47,634 nucleotides of DNA from Alphaproteobacteria bacterium (GTDB taxonomy: Bacteria; Pseudomonadota; Alphaproteobacteria; Bin95), in NCBI GenBank assembly GCA_022827685.1, contig JAJEIH010000065.1:1-47634 (forward strand). The letters run 5' to 3'. Positions 35,819 to 44,546 of the stretch are shown piece by piece. The notes under the pieces are model-generated. The model made no database searches and was not told the DNA's origin. It saw only the letters and a program-made list of their open reading frames with translations. Within the stretch, counting starts at the first letter, position 1; each line of letters begins with the position of its first letter. The translations under genes were made by a program, and so were the position numbers.

Positions 35819-35935
35819 ATGGACGGGGCGCCGGCTCCTGTCGCAGACTGGTTGCATGGAATGTTGCCGGGGCTGCCGGAACGGCTGCTTGCCCCTGCGG
35901 CGAGGAGCGGGCGGGGCCGGCCGGAGATGCGCTGA
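35819..35935 (+). CDS. Possible 38-residue ORF before the TauE permease
   Basis: A short ORF starting MDGAPAPVADWLHGMLPGLP and ending in a basic tail. AAGGAG lies nine bases before the ATG, better than the ribosome binding site of the permease gene, which begins three bases after this stop. It may be a translated leader that couples to the permease, or a chance ORF. No homologue is recognised. The 171-base gap holds nothing else. Confidence 0.3.
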   Translation: MDGAPAPVADWLHGMLPGLPERLLAPAARSGRGRPEMR

Positions 35936-35938
35936 GCG

Positions 35939-36667
35939 ATGGAGTTCCTGTCTCCCGAATTGTTCGCCGCCCTCGGCGTTGCGGCTGCGGCCGGGCTGAT
36001 GCGGGGCTTTGCGGGCGTGGGGTCCGGCATGCTGATGGCGCCGGTCTTTGCCATCCTGTTCGGCCCGGTGCAGACGGTCGCGATCATCGTCCTCATGGAA
36101 ATCGTCGTCACGGGCCAGCTTCTCCCCGGCGTGCGCCGCGAGATCGACTGGAAGGTGATCGCCCCGATGGGCATTGCGGCCGCCTGCCTGATGCCCGTCG
36201 GAAGCTGGCTCCTGGTGTCGCTGGACCCCGACCTCATCGCACGGGGGATTGCCCTGGTCGTGGTGGCGTTCTCGGTCCTGCTGATGGCGGGGTGGCGCTA
36301 TGAGGGCGGGAAGAAACTCTGGGCGACGCTCGGCGTGGGGGCGTTGTCGGGGGTGCTGATGGCTTCGACCAGCCTCGGCAATCCGCCGGTCATGGCCTAC
36401 CTGCTGTCCAGCCGGGATTCGGCGGCGACCAACCGCGCGAATTTCACCGGCTACTTCGCGGTCACGCTGGTGGCGCTGATCGCCATGATGGCGGCGGCTC
36501 GCCTGATCGACGGCAGGGCGCTTCTGACAGCAGCCCTGTTGCTGCCCGTGTTCATGGCCGGCGCCTGGGCCGGCTCGCGCCTCTTCCGACGGTCCAGCGA
36601 AGTGCTCTACCGCCGCGTAGCCCTCGGCCTCCTCCTCTGCGTCGGCATGTACGGCCTGCTTCGGTGA
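35939..36667 (+). CDS. TauE/SafE family permease (sulfite exporter-like)
   Basis: A 242-residue integral membrane protein with about eight hydrophobic helices and the family N-terminal motif GLMRGFAGVGSGMLMAPVFAILFGP, repeated in weaker form at GALSGVLMASTSLGNPPVMAYLL. TauE/SafE proteins move organosulfur anions or sulfite across the inner membrane. It could be part of the two-component operon upstream (171-base gap) or independent. Substrate is inferred from the family only. It is convergent with the DprA-like gene, 13 bases away. Confidence 0.9.
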   Translation: MEFLSPELFAALGVAAAAGLMRGFAGVGSGMLMAPVFAILFGPVQTVAIIVLMEIVVTGQLLPGVRREIDWKVIAPMGIAAACLMPVGSWLLVSLDPDLIARGIALVVVAFSVLLMAGWRYEGGKKLWATLGVGALSGVLMASTSLGNPPVMAYLLSSRDSAATNRANFTGYFAVTLVALIAMMAAARLIDGRALLTAALLLPVFMAGAWAGSRLFRRSSEVLYRRVALGLLLCVGMYGLLR

Positions 36668-36680
36668 GGCGGTATGGGAC

Positions 36681-38114
36681 TCAGGTGTCGTCTGCGAACA
36701 ACGGTGCGGCGGCCCGGTATCTGACCGGGTTGGTCCGCCGGACCATTCGCCCCTCGTCGACCGCTCGTTTCAGCCAGTCCCCCGCCTGGCTTTCCCTTAC
36801 TCTGAGCTGCGCGGCGATATCGCCGATCCGCGTCGGAACGGTCGATGCGATCATCAAAGCGCGGCCGAGAAACAGCCCGTAGAATTCGCCGTCCGCAGGG
36901 CTGCGGGGGGCGCATGGCGGCATGCTGTATTGTCCGCGTCGCTTATGTGCGACGATCTGGCCGTTCGAGACTGCACGCTGCAGCCAGTCTTCCGCTTGCG
37001 GCTTCTTCAATCCGAGGCGTTTCGCGATGTGCTGCACGCCGACCGGCTTCTCCGCCGTCAGTTCGGCCATGCGGGCGAGGAAGAGCGCGTAAAGGCCACC
37101 GTCCGCCGGCGCGGGCGCGCAGGGCTCCGGCTCTTCCCGCAATTCCGCGGCGGCGGGTTCCAGCGGCAGCCGGTCCTGTCCGGCGGCACGTGCGCCCTCC
37201 ACCAGTTGCGAAAGCGGGAAGGGTTTCTCCGGCAGCCACTCCGCGCCGCGCCGGACAAGCTCCGGGTTGCCGGAACCGGGCGCGTCGTCCGGCCTTGCCC
37301 AAAGCGGCGCCCAGCCGTGCTTCAGGTTTTCTTCCGCGCCGCTCCAGGTTCCCCCCTTGCCCGCTTCGCTGCTGACGACGACTGCGGCATCGGCGAGGCA
37401 ATAGATATGGGCGTTCCGCGCCATCGCATTGCCGACATGGAAACGCGCTTCGGGATTGAACGGCGAGATGAGGGTCAGGTCGCCCGACAGGATGTATTGG
37501 CGGTAGTCGGCGGCCATCACCGACCGGAGCAGGCTGTCAGCCAGGACGCCCAGCGCCGTGCCGTCCCGTTCGAGCGCGCCCCGCATCGCATACCTGTCGA
37601 CGCCGCGCGCGCCGCCGGAAACAAGCGAACAGCCTTGCGCGGCAGCCTCGGAGCCGAGATTGGAGGCGAATTCGAGGCCGTCCTCGCCGGCGTTCCGGGA
37701 GCCGACGACGGCGATGCCGCCGCGGCCGAGGAGCGACCTGTTCCCGCAACCAAAGATGACAGGTGGCGCCGCCCTGCCGAGGCGCCGCTTCAGGCGCTCC
37801 GGGTAATCGGCGTCGGAGCGGGTCAGCACCCAGAGCCCGGCGCGTTCCCACCGTTCGAGCGAGAGGCCGAGCGCGGCGCCCCGGTTCAGGAGCGCGCGCA
37901 GGCGGTCTCGCGTGACGGTCCGGTCCTCCCAGCCGTCGAGCAGCGCGTCGAGATCGCCTTTCAGCAGAACGGACGGCTCCAGCCCGTTATCGTGCAGCCA
38001 GGCGGCGAACCGCGCCCATTCCTGCCGGGAGAGCGGCCTGCTGCCGCCGGAGTCGGACTTCCCGAGGGAGACATTCAACAGCAGCACAGCCTGGGCTTGG
38101 CGTGTCAGCAGCAT
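36681..38114 (-). CDS. DprA-like (SLOG) protein with duplicated winged-helix domains
   Basis: A 477-residue protein. A helical N-terminal region (about 1-110) leads into a Rossmann-like DprA/SLOG domain (about 115-280) with AVVGSRNAG (135-143), the LVSGGARGVDRYAM motif (164-177), and NAHIYCLADAAVVVSSEAGK then GGTWSGA. The KGGTW form differs from housekeeping DprA, which loads RecA on incoming ssDNA. Two similar C-terminal winged-helix-like repeats follow (339-396 and 409-466, sharing GxxYxLFLxR and AxDWLxRAVxxGxxV). GGAG precedes the ATG at 38114, nine bases after the RecQ-PRTase stop, so the two form an operon. It probably senses DNA or a nucleotide; a defence role is inferred, not shown. 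Confidence 0.85.
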   Translation of the reverse strand: MLLTRQAQAVLLLNVSLGKSDSGGSRPLSRQEWARFAAWLHDNGLEPSVLLKGDLDALLDGWEDRTVTRDRLRALLNRGAALGLSLERWERAGLWVLTRSDADYPERLKRRLGRAAPPVIFGCGNRSLLGRGGIAVVGSRNAGEDGLEFASNLGSEAAAQGCSLVSGGARGVDRYAMRGALERDGTALGVLADSLLRSVMAADYRQYILSGDLTLISPFNPEARFHVGNAMARNAHIYCLADAAVVVSSEAGKGGTWSGAEENLKHGWAPLWARPDDAPGSGNPELVRRGAEWLPEKPFPLSQLVEGARAAGQDRLPLEPAAAELREEPEPCAPAPADGGLYALFLARMAELTAEKPVGVQHIAKRLGLKKPQAEDWLQRAVSNGQIVAHKRRGQYSMPPCAPRSPADGEFYGLFLGRALMIASTVPTRIGDIAAQLRVRESQAGDWLKRAVDEGRMVRRTNPVRYRAAAPLFADDT

Positions 38115-38123
38115 GGTGCGCTC

Positions 38124-40220
38124 CTATCGGGCCGTCGCCAGGGCCAACGGCCATACGGGACCGCTGCCGGCCTGCCGGAGCAGAGCGGCCACGACCGTCA
38201 TCGTCCAGGCCGAGTCCACGACATCATCCACAAGCAGGACGGGGTCGGTGGGCGGCTTGCCGGTGACGGTGAACACGCCGTCGAGATTGCGGCACTGGTG
38301 AAACCTGTTCTGCTGGAACTTCTGCGGCTCGTTGTCCTTTGCCTTCTCCACCAGCGGCAGGAACGTCAGTCCGAGTTTTTCTGCGAGCCGGGCTGCGAAA
38401 TCGGGCACCAGCTCGGGCCGGTTTCTGGAGGGTATGCATGTCACCCACGCCGGCTCCGGCATCGGCCGCCAGCGGCCTCGGATCATTTCGGCCGCGGCAA
38501 CGACCAGATCGTCGTCGAAATGTCCCTGATGCTTGCCTTCGGCGACCAGTTCTCCCCAGCCCGTGTCGTTCCAGCGTGACAGGGCGCGTCCCTTCTGGGC
38601 CTGCATCTCGTCAGAAAGCCTCCCTTCGAAGCCGTATTGGGCGAAGGCGTCCCGCGCGACCCACTTCTTGCATCTGAGATCGGTCTCGGACCGGCGCAGA
38701 AAACGTATCGCGTCTTTTTCCAGGCGGCCCTTGTAGGAGCGCGCGACGATAGGGTCTCCGACGCAGTTGGCGCATTTCCCGCACCGCTGGGGGTCTTTGT
38801 CGTCGAGTGAGCGGGCCAGGAACTCCATCAGGCAGCCGGGTTCGTCCAGAAAGGTCCGGACCTCGTTCCATTCGACTCTGCGTTGAGCCGTCAGCCGTCG
38901 GATGCGCTCGAGGTCCATCCGGTAGTGAACGGCTGTCCGATGCCATTTCGCGCCATCCCTGAATACCGGGGCCGGCGCCTCCATCGAGAGGAACTTGAGC
39001 GCCTGCTCGATTTGCCCGCGGCGCAGATTGACGGCCTCTTCGAGTTGGCGAAGCGACATCCCCTCGCCCTTTTCCAGAGCCGTGAGGATCGACTCGACCC
39101 ATTGCTCGTCGGGAAAGGCATTGCTGCGGAACCAGTCGTGTATGTCGTCGTCTTCCCGGCCGGACATGAGGACGCAAACGGCGCGGTCGATGGCCCGCCC
39201 GGCGCGGCCCACCTGCTGGTAGTAGGCAATGATCGAGCCGGGTGCCTGGTAATGGATGACGAAACCGAGATCGGGCTTGTCGTAGCCCATGCCGAGCGCC
39301 GTCGTCGCCACTAGCGCCTTGATCCCGTTGCCCAGAAGAAGGTCTTCGAGATGCTGCCTGTAGCCATTGCTGTCGGTAAACCTGTCGCCGGTCACGCCGC
39401 TGTAATACGGTTTGGCGGCGATGCCGTTCCGGTTCAGCCAGGCGGAGACCTGGTCCGCGTCGCGCTTGGTCAGAGTGTAGATGATCCCGGTACCGGGAAG
39501 CTCGTTCAGGTGCTCCGCCAGCCATGCGAGGCGAATGGCCTGACTCGGTACGCGCATCGCCTGCAGTTCGAGCGATTGCCTCATCAGCGGACCGCGCTGC
39601 ACCTTGATATTGCCGAGTTGGGTCTGGACGTCCTCGATGACTCTGTCGTTCGCCGTCGCCGTCGTGCCGACGACGGGCAGATTCTCGGGCATCGACCGCA
39701 GGATATTGACCAGGCGCCGGTAGTCGGGGCGGAAATCGTGTCCCCAGTCCGAGATGCAGTGGGCCTCATCGACGACCAGCAGCCCGATATTTCCGGCAAT
39801 CGGCATCAGCACTTCGTTCGCGAACTCGTCATTTGCCAGGCGTTCCGGCGAGATCAGGAGGGCGTCGGCTTCGCCTGCCCGAATGGTTCGCTGAAGCTCC
39901 GGCCAGTCGTCCCGGTTCGCGGAGTTGATCGTCAACGCGCGGATGCCGAGCCGTTCGGCCGCCTCGATCTGGTTGCGCATCAGAGCCAGCAAGGGCGATA
40001 CGATAAGCGCCGGGCCCTGACCCCTGTTCCGGAGAATCCGGGTCGCCACGAAATACACGGCGCTCTTGCCCCAGCCGGTCCGTTCCACGACCAGCAGCCG
40101 CTCCCGGCGGTTCGCCAGTGCGTCGATGGCTTCCCACTGGCCGGGGCGGAACGATGCCGTCGGATCGGCCAGCGCGGTGCGGAGCATGGCAAGCGCGGCG
40201 GTTTGGGTCGTGACTCCCAT
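38124..40220 (-). CDS. RecQ-type helicase fused to a phosphoribosyltransferase domain
   Basis: A 698-residue fusion. The N-terminal RecQ-like superfamily 2 helicase has Walker A ERTGWGKS (46-53), DEAHCISDWGHDFRPDY (151-167), TTATAN, ALGMGYDKPD and motif VI QQVGRAGRA (336-343); the zinc site is Cys463 with RCGKCANC (480, 483, 486). The last 110 residues form a ComF-like phosphoribosyltransferase with the PRPP loop VLLVDDVVDSAWT (661-673). The helicase lacks the HRDC domain of true RecQ and has GWGKS in place of GGGKS. The ATG at 40220 is used; another at 40277 is also possible. It lies nine bases upstream of the DprA-like gene. It is not the housekeeping RecQ; a nucleotide-linked defence or DNA-uptake-control role is plausible. 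Confidence 0.85.
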   Translation of the reverse strand: MGVTTQTAALAMLRTALADPTASFRPGQWEAIDALANRRERLLVVERTGWGKSAVYFVATRILRNRGQGPALIVSPLLALMRNQIEAAERLGIRALTINSANRDDWPELQRTIRAGEADALLISPERLANDEFANEVLMPIAGNIGLLVVDEAHCISDWGHDFRPDYRRLVNILRSMPENLPVVGTTATANDRVIEDVQTQLGNIKVQRGPLMRQSLELQAMRVPSQAIRLAWLAEHLNELPGTGIIYTLTKRDADQVSAWLNRNGIAAKPYYSGVTGDRFTDSNGYRQHLEDLLLGNGIKALVATTALGMGYDKPDLGFVIHYQAPGSIIAYYQQVGRAGRAIDRAVCVLMSGREDDDIHDWFRSNAFPDEQWVESILTALEKGEGMSLRQLEEAVNLRRGQIEQALKFLSMEAPAPVFRDGAKWHRTAVHYRMDLERIRRLTAQRRVEWNEVRTFLDEPGCLMEFLARSLDDKDPQRCGKCANCVGDPIVARSYKGRLEKDAIRFLRRSETDLRCKKWVARDAFAQYGFEGRLSDEMQAQKGRALSRWNDTGWGELVAEGKHQGHFDDDLVVAAAEMIRGRWRPMPEPAWVTCIPSRNRPELVPDFAARLAEKLGLTFLPLVEKAKDNEPQKFQQNRFHQCRNLDGVFTVTGKPPTDPVLLVDDVVDSAWTMTVVAALLRQAGSGPVWPLALATAR

Positions 40221-40330
40221 CGGGCCGTTTCGACCGACTCTCCGCGAACCTCCCGCCCCTCCCCTGCGGCTCCTCATTCCGTTACCGCCTCGCGGGGCCG
40301 GCCGGCGGGATGAACCTCATCGGCGACTCC

Positions 40331-41452
40331 TCAAACCAACGGCTGCCGGCCGCCATTGTCGCCGAAGGCCTGTTCGCGGTAGAGGCCGAGCGCGCGCATG
40401 ACCGGGAGGTCGGAGAGGCAGAACAGGCAGGCGTCTTCGGTCTCCGAGGCGTTCGCATGCTCGTGCCAGGCCCAGGACGGCACGCAGAAGATGTCGCGCT
40501 CGGACCAGTCGTAACGCTTGCCGTCGATGATCGAGTGGCCGCTTCCCATCGCCACATGGTAGAGGAAACTGCCGGTATGGCGGTGCGCCCGGGTGTGCTC
40601 GCCGGGCCGCAGCAATTGCATGCTGGCGCCCATGGTCTGCATCACCGGCCCGTTGGTCGCCGGGTTCACGTATTCCATCAACACGCCGTCATGCGGCGAG
40701 CCGTCGGTGCATTCGGCGTAGTTGCGCAGCGCCTCATAGGTGGGCCACCACTCATATTTGAACAGGGGCGAATAACCCTCGGTCCAGGCGCCGCCCGCCG
40801 GGGTGAGCCCCGGATTGCCCCAGGATTTCGTCACGTCGTCCACCTCGAAGGCGACGGCCTGGGCGAGGTCCGGATGCACCTCGTAGAAATTCGCCTCCAT
40901 GGCGTTGACGAAGGGGATGTCGAGGCCGTCCTGCCAGATGCAGGTGCTTCCCGCCGCCTCGACCCCGTGTTCGTGCCAGGTGCCGTTCGGGGTCAGCACG
41001 AAGTCGTTCCTGCCCAGCGTTATCTTGTGGCCGTCCACGACCGTGTAGGCGCCTTCGCCCTCCATGATGAAGCGGATCGCGGAGGCCGAATGGCGGTGCG
41101 CGCTCGCGGCCTCGCCCGGCTTCATCGCCTGCAGGCCGGCATAGATCCAGCCCACCGCCGCCGCCACGTCCCGGCGGCCGGGATTGTTGAGATAGACGAC
41201 CCGCCGGCCCGCCTCTTCAGGCGTCACCAGGTCGAGGGACCGCAGCACATGGCCGCGCAGCGCACGGTAACGCCAGACGACGGGGACGGACTGCGAGACG
41301 GGCTCCCACGGCTCGATCCTGTTGGCGACCGTCCACAAGGCGCCGGCGTCGAGCCCGTCGAGCTCGTCGTAATAGGCCAGCAGTTCCGGCGTATCCGCGA
41401 CATTCGCCCTGCCGGGCGTGTCCTCCCGGTAATTCTCGTGCTTCCTGTCCAT
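40331..41452 (-). CDS. Gentisate 1,2-dioxygenase-like bicupin
   Basis: A 373-residue protein with two cupin domains. The first (about 100-180) carries the iron ligands His119, His121 and His160 in SAHRHSASAIRF and GTWHEHG; the second (about 275-345) repeats the pattern as TRAHRHTGSFLYHV and WAWHEH. Gentisate dioxygenases cleave the ring of gentisate to maleylpyruvate with Fe(II). GGGAGG precedes the ATG at 41452 by eight bases. It follows an LLM monooxygenase gene by 42 bases, a typical pairing in aromatic degradation. The second cupin domain also has full histidine ligands, which is uncommon in single-site members; salicylate or 1-hydroxy-2-naphthoate dioxygenase are alternatives. Confidence 0.88.
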   Translation of the reverse strand: MDRKHENYREDTPGRANVADTPELLAYYDELDGLDAGALWTVANRIEPWEPVSQSVPVVWRYRALRGHVLRSLDLVTPEEAGRRVVYLNNPGRRDVAAAVGWIYAGLQAMKPGEAASAHRHSASAIRFIMEGEGAYTVVDGHKITLGRNDFVLTPNGTWHEHGVEAAGSTCIWQDGLDIPFVNAMEANFYEVHPDLAQAVAFEVDDVTKSWGNPGLTPAGGAWTEGYSPLFKYEWWPTYEALRNYAECTDGSPHDGVLMEYVNPATNGPVMQTMGASMQLLRPGEHTRAHRHTGSFLYHVAMGSGHSIIDGKRYDWSERDIFCVPSWAWHEHANASETEDACLFCLSDLPVMRALGLYREQAFGDNGGRQPLV

Positions 41453-41494
41453 CTGCCGCGCCTCCCGACGATGACCGCCAACAGGCCCGCCGCC

Positions 41495-42652
41495 TCACTC
41501 CGCCGCGGCCTTGCGCGCCTCTTCCCTGGCGATTTCGGCGGCGATGGCTTCGGCGGCGGTGCCGACGAAGAGTTCCCGGTTCTCGTGGCTGTAGTCGTAG
41601 GACTCGCGCCTGAGCGCGTTCGAGCCGTGGAAATGCGGCATCACATAACGCTGCACCAGCTCGAAATGGCGCCTGGTCGCGGGAAAGTCGGCCCAGTTGT
41701 GCGCCAGTTCCAGAAACGCGCCGAAGCCGCCGGAGCCTTCCTGCAGGCGTTCGATATGCTCGATCATGTCATCGGGCGTGCCGATGACCGCCATCCGGTT
41801 CTCCGTCAGATAGGCGATCGGGTCGTCGATCTCCGGCGGCACGATCGGGAAGGTCGCGATCTCGCGGAAATATTTGGCCCAGAGCTCCAGGCCGAATTCG
41901 ACGTTCCGGTATGCCTGCTCGCGCGTCTCGGCGATATGGGCCAAGGTGACGATGCGCCAGTTCCCGCGGTCCACCGCCTTGCCGTTCTCGGCCGCCGCCC
42001 GCTCGCAGAGCTTCCAGTTGTTCGCGTGCGCCTCCAGCGCCTCGGGCGAGGTGCCGCCGATGGAGAGCATGCCGAGCCCGTGCTTGCCCGCCGCCAGTCC
42101 GCCCGCCGGCGAGCGCGCGCAGGCCACCGCCATTTCCATGTGCGGCCAGCTGTAGTTCGGCATCTGGAGCTGCGCCTCGCGGAGCTCGAACCAGTCCGTC
42201 TTCATCGAGATGCGCTCGCCCCGGAGCAGCGCCATCAGCGCGTCGAGGGCTTCGTTCATCATCCGGCGCTGCTCGCGCGGGTCGATCCCCATGCGGAAAG
42301 CGTCGCCCGCAAGCGCGCCTGGCCCCACGCCGAACATGGCGCGCCCCTTCGTCATGTGGTCGAGCTGCACCATCCGGTCCGCCAGCGCGAAGGGGTGGTG
42401 GTAGGGCAGCGAGATGACGCCGGTGCCGAGGCGGATATGGCGGGTCCGCTCGGCGGCGGCGGCGATGAACAGTTCCGGGCAGGCGATGATCTCGAAGCCG
42501 CCGGAATGGTGCTCGCCGACCCAGACCTCGTGGTAGTTGAGCCGGTCGAGATGCTCGATCAGTTCCATATCCCGGTCGAGGCAGGCGGTCGGGTTCTCGT
42601 TCACCGGGTGAAACGGAGCGAGGAAGATTCCGAAGCGGAGCGGGGCGGGCAT
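41495..42652 (-). CDS. LLM-class flavin-dependent monooxygenase
   Basis: A 385-residue bacterial-luciferase-like TIM-barrel oxidoreductase that uses reduced flavin and oxygen. Key segments are FGIFLAPFHPVNENPT at the N-terminus, HEVWVGEHHSGGFEIIACPELFI, the flavin-binding LGTGVISLPYHHP, and MFGVGPGALAGDAFRMGIDP. Such enzymes hydroxylate or open aromatic and aliphatic substrates. It needs a flavin reductase, none of which is in the window. The next gene is the gentisate-type dioxygenase, so it may supply or alter the aromatic substrate. The start ATG at 42652 has AAGGA 12 bases upstream. MFS transporter gene upstream by 71 bases. Confidence 0.9.
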   Translation of the reverse strand: MPAPLRFGIFLAPFHPVNENPTACLDRDMELIEHLDRLNYHEVWVGEHHSGGFEIIACPELFIAAAAERTRHIRLGTGVISLPYHHPFALADRMVQLDHMTKGRAMFGVGPGALAGDAFRMGIDPREQRRMMNEALDALMALLRGERISMKTDWFELREAQLQMPNYSWPHMEMAVACARSPAGGLAAGKHGLGMLSIGGTSPEALEAHANNWKLCERAAAENGKAVDRGNWRIVTLAHIAETREQAYRNVEFGLELWAKYFREIATFPIVPPEIDDPIAYLTENRMAVIGTPDDMIEHIERLQEGSGGFGAFLELAHNWADFPATRRHFELVQRYVMPHFHGSNALRRESYDYSHENRELFVGTAAEAIAAEIAREEARKAAAE

Positions 42653-42723
42653 GGAGATTCGGGTCCTTCTGGCAGGTAGCCGCTCATAATGGGCCTCGCG
42701 CCCGGATTAGAAAAGACGCACGC

Positions 42724-43962
42724 TCATGGCGGCGCGGGCGCGCGCCAGGGGCGGAGCGCGGGGATGGCCAGCAGCACCAGCGCCATGCAGACAAGCCCTT
42801 CCGCCGCCATGATGCCGACGGCGGTCTGGGGGCCCAGATGCTCCGCCATGAAGCCGACATGCAGCGTGCCGACCGGCCCGCCGGCGCCGATGGCGACGGT
42901 CATCACCCCCATGACCCGCGCGCGCATCGCCGGCGCGGCGCTGTGCAGGATGAGGGCGCCCTGCATGGCCGCGAAACCGGCGAACCCGATGCCGCTCGCC
43001 AGCAGCACGGCCATGGCTTCGCGGTAGCCGGGAGCGAAGGAGAAGCCCAGGACGCAGGCGAGGAACGTCGCGCCGGCAATGACATAAAGGCGCAGGAAAT
43101 GCCGCGGCCGGACGAGCGCGGCGATGACCAGCGCGGTCGCAAACGCGGTCGCCGCCTCGGCGGACATGAGCGAGCCGGTTGCCGTTGCGTCCAGTTGCAG
43201 GGTCTGGCGGCCGATGACCGGGAGCATGTTGAGATAGGGGAAGCCGAAGACGTTCATCACGATCGTAAGCAGGACGGTGCCCAGCACCGCCGGCGCATGC
43301 GGCAGATAGGCGAAGGCATCGCGAATGTCGGAGAGGACGCCGCGGCCGGCGGGCGGGCCGGACGGCCGCCGGTATGAGGCGGAGAAAAGGAGCGCCGCAC
43401 TGCAGGCGAAGCAGGCCGCGCCCGCCAGGTAGGCGCCGCCGATGCCGATGGTGTCCATCAGCACGCCGCCCACGAGCGGCCCCAGCATACGGGTGAAATT
43501 GGCCGTGGCGCTGTCGAGCGCCATGGCCGTGCCGATGCGGGGCCGTCCGGCGAGGTCCCCCAGCATCGTGCGCCGCACGGGAAAGTCGAGCGCCCAGAAT
43601 ACGCCGCTGCAGAACATGCCGACCGCCGCGTGGCGGACTTCCAGTTCGCCGGCGAAGGCAAGCAGGCAGAGCGCGCCGTTGACGACGGTCATGGCGAGAA
43701 AGCCGGCGAGCAGGATCAGCCGGCGGTCGCTGCGCTCGGAAAGCGCGCCTGCAAAGGCCCCGAGCAGGAACATGGGCGCAAGCCGCAGGAAGAGTACGAG
43801 CGACACGATCATCGGCGAGCCGGTCTCGTCGGTGACGAACAGGCCGATGGCCAGCACTTCCAGCCAGCGCACGCCGCCCGCCACGGCCCCGGCCGCCCAT
43901 GCGCGGCGGAACGGCCTGCGCGCCAGCAGGCGCAGCGGAGCGGGCAGAGCCCGGGGGTTCAT
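42724..43962 (-). CDS. MFS transporter (MFS_3/enterobactin exporter-like)
   Basis: A 412-residue major facilitator with about 11-12 membrane helices and the family loop motif GALSERSDRRLILLAG between helices 2 and 3. The segment PVRRTMLGDLAGRPRIGTAMALDSATANFTRMLGPLVGG is typical of the MFS_3 group, which includes siderophore and drug exporters. It lies next to the LLM and gentisate-dioxygenase genes and could move an aromatic compound, but exporter families are poor predictors of substrate. The tRNA-Ala terminator separates it from the tRNA gene upstream. Confidence 0.87.
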   Translation of the reverse strand: MNPRALPAPLRLLARRPFRRAWAAGAVAGGVRWLEVLAIGLFVTDETGSPMIVSLVLFLRLAPMFLLGAFAGALSERSDRRLILLAGFLAMTVVNGALCLLAFAGELEVRHAAVGMFCSGVFWALDFPVRRTMLGDLAGRPRIGTAMALDSATANFTRMLGPLVGGVLMDTIGIGGAYLAGAACFACSAALLFSASYRRPSGPPAGRGVLSDIRDAFAYLPHAPAVLGTVLLTIVMNVFGFPYLNMLPVIGRQTLQLDATATGSLMSAEAATAFATALVIAALVRPRHFLRLYVIAGATFLACVLGFSFAPGYREAMAVLLASGIGFAGFAAMQGALILHSAAPAMRARVMGVMTVAIGAGGPVGTLHVGFMAEHLGPQTAVGIMAAEGLVCMALVLLAIPALRPWRAPAPP

Positions 43963-44000
43963 GGAAGCGCCGGCCCGGCGGTGCCGCCCGGCCTATCGGC

Positions 44001-44028
44001 AAAAGGCCCGGCGCTCGGCCGGGCCTTT
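44001..44028 (-). terminator. Intrinsic terminator of tRNA-Ala
   Basis: On the minus strand an 11-bp stem AAAGGCCCGGC / GCCGGGCCTTT with a short loop ends in a T run (TTTT), nine bases downstream of the tRNA-Ala 3' end. The arms are complete and GC-rich. Confidence 0.8.
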
Positions 44029-44037
44029 CGGGCGGGT

Positions 44038-44113
<76 letters not shown>

Positions 44114-44165
44114 CCGGCATGTCCGCGCGACGCGCAAGCCTGCTGCCGGCGCATTGCGAAACCTC

Positions 44166-44195
44166 TATATAGTCCCTGCCGCCGATTGCCGACAA
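44166..44195 (-). promoter_or_regulatory. Candidate promoter of tRNA-Ala
   Basis: On the minus strand TTGTCG (44190-44195) and TATATA (44166-44171) are separated by 18 bases and lie about 52 bases upstream of the mature tRNA, giving a 5' leader for RNase P removal. Confidence 0.4.
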
Positions 44196-44210
44196 GGGCG
44201 GGTCGGCGGT

Positions 44211-44531
44211 TCAGCCGTCGTCCTCCCCTTCCTTCTTGGCGCCGCCGGCGACGACATCGCCGAGGTCTTCGTCGTCGTCCAGGTCCTCGACGTCCCCGTC
44301 GTCCTCGTTCTCGTCGTCAAGAGCGATATCGTCCTCGCTCTCGTCCTTCGGCGGGGGCTGCTTGGGCGCGGGGCGCGGGGCGGGCGGTTTGGCGCGGCGG
44401 GGCTTCAGGAAGCTCGCCTGGGGATGCTTCGCACCGCATTCCGGGCAGGCCGCAGGGTCCTTTCCAAGGTCGTAGAACTTGGCGCCGCATGAGGGACAGA
44501 CACGCTTGCTGCCGAGATTCGGACGGGCCAC
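44211..44531 (-). CDS. FYDLN-acid family protein (TIGR02300)
   Basis: A 106-residue alphaproteobacterial protein with a zinc ribbon [12 protein letters not shown] and CPECG (cysteines about 12, 15, 29, 32), where FYDL is the family name motif, then a proline-rich linker and a strongly acidic tail of Asp and Glu. Function is unknown. GTG at 44531 has CGGAG eight bases upstream and a consensus -10 element just before it. It is divergent from aroA, a conserved arrangement in this class. Confidence 0.92.
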   Translation of the reverse strand: MARPNLGSKRVCPSCGAKFYDLGKDPAACPECGAKHPQASFLKPRRAKPPAPRPAPKQPPPKDESEDDIALDDENEDDGDVEDLDDDEDLGDVVAGGAKKEGEDDG

Positions 44532-44546
44532 GGGCGGTCTCCGAAA

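Noticed and set aside
36681-38114. Housekeeping competence protein DprA
   Set aside because: The SLOG core has the divergent KGGTW form, the protein has two winged helices, and it is in an operon with a RecQ-PRTase fusion.
38124-40220. Housekeeping RecQ
   Set aside because: It lacks HRDC and ends in a phosphoribosyltransferase domain.
40310-42679. Plus-strand open frame of 789 codons opposite the bicupin and LLM genes
   Set aside because: Antisense shadow with no recognisable domain.
36681-43962. Integrated prophage or genomic island around the RecQ/DprA operon
   Set aside because: No integrase, phage structural genes or direct-repeat attachment sites are visible; the nearby tRNA-Ala is intact with no second 3' copy seen.
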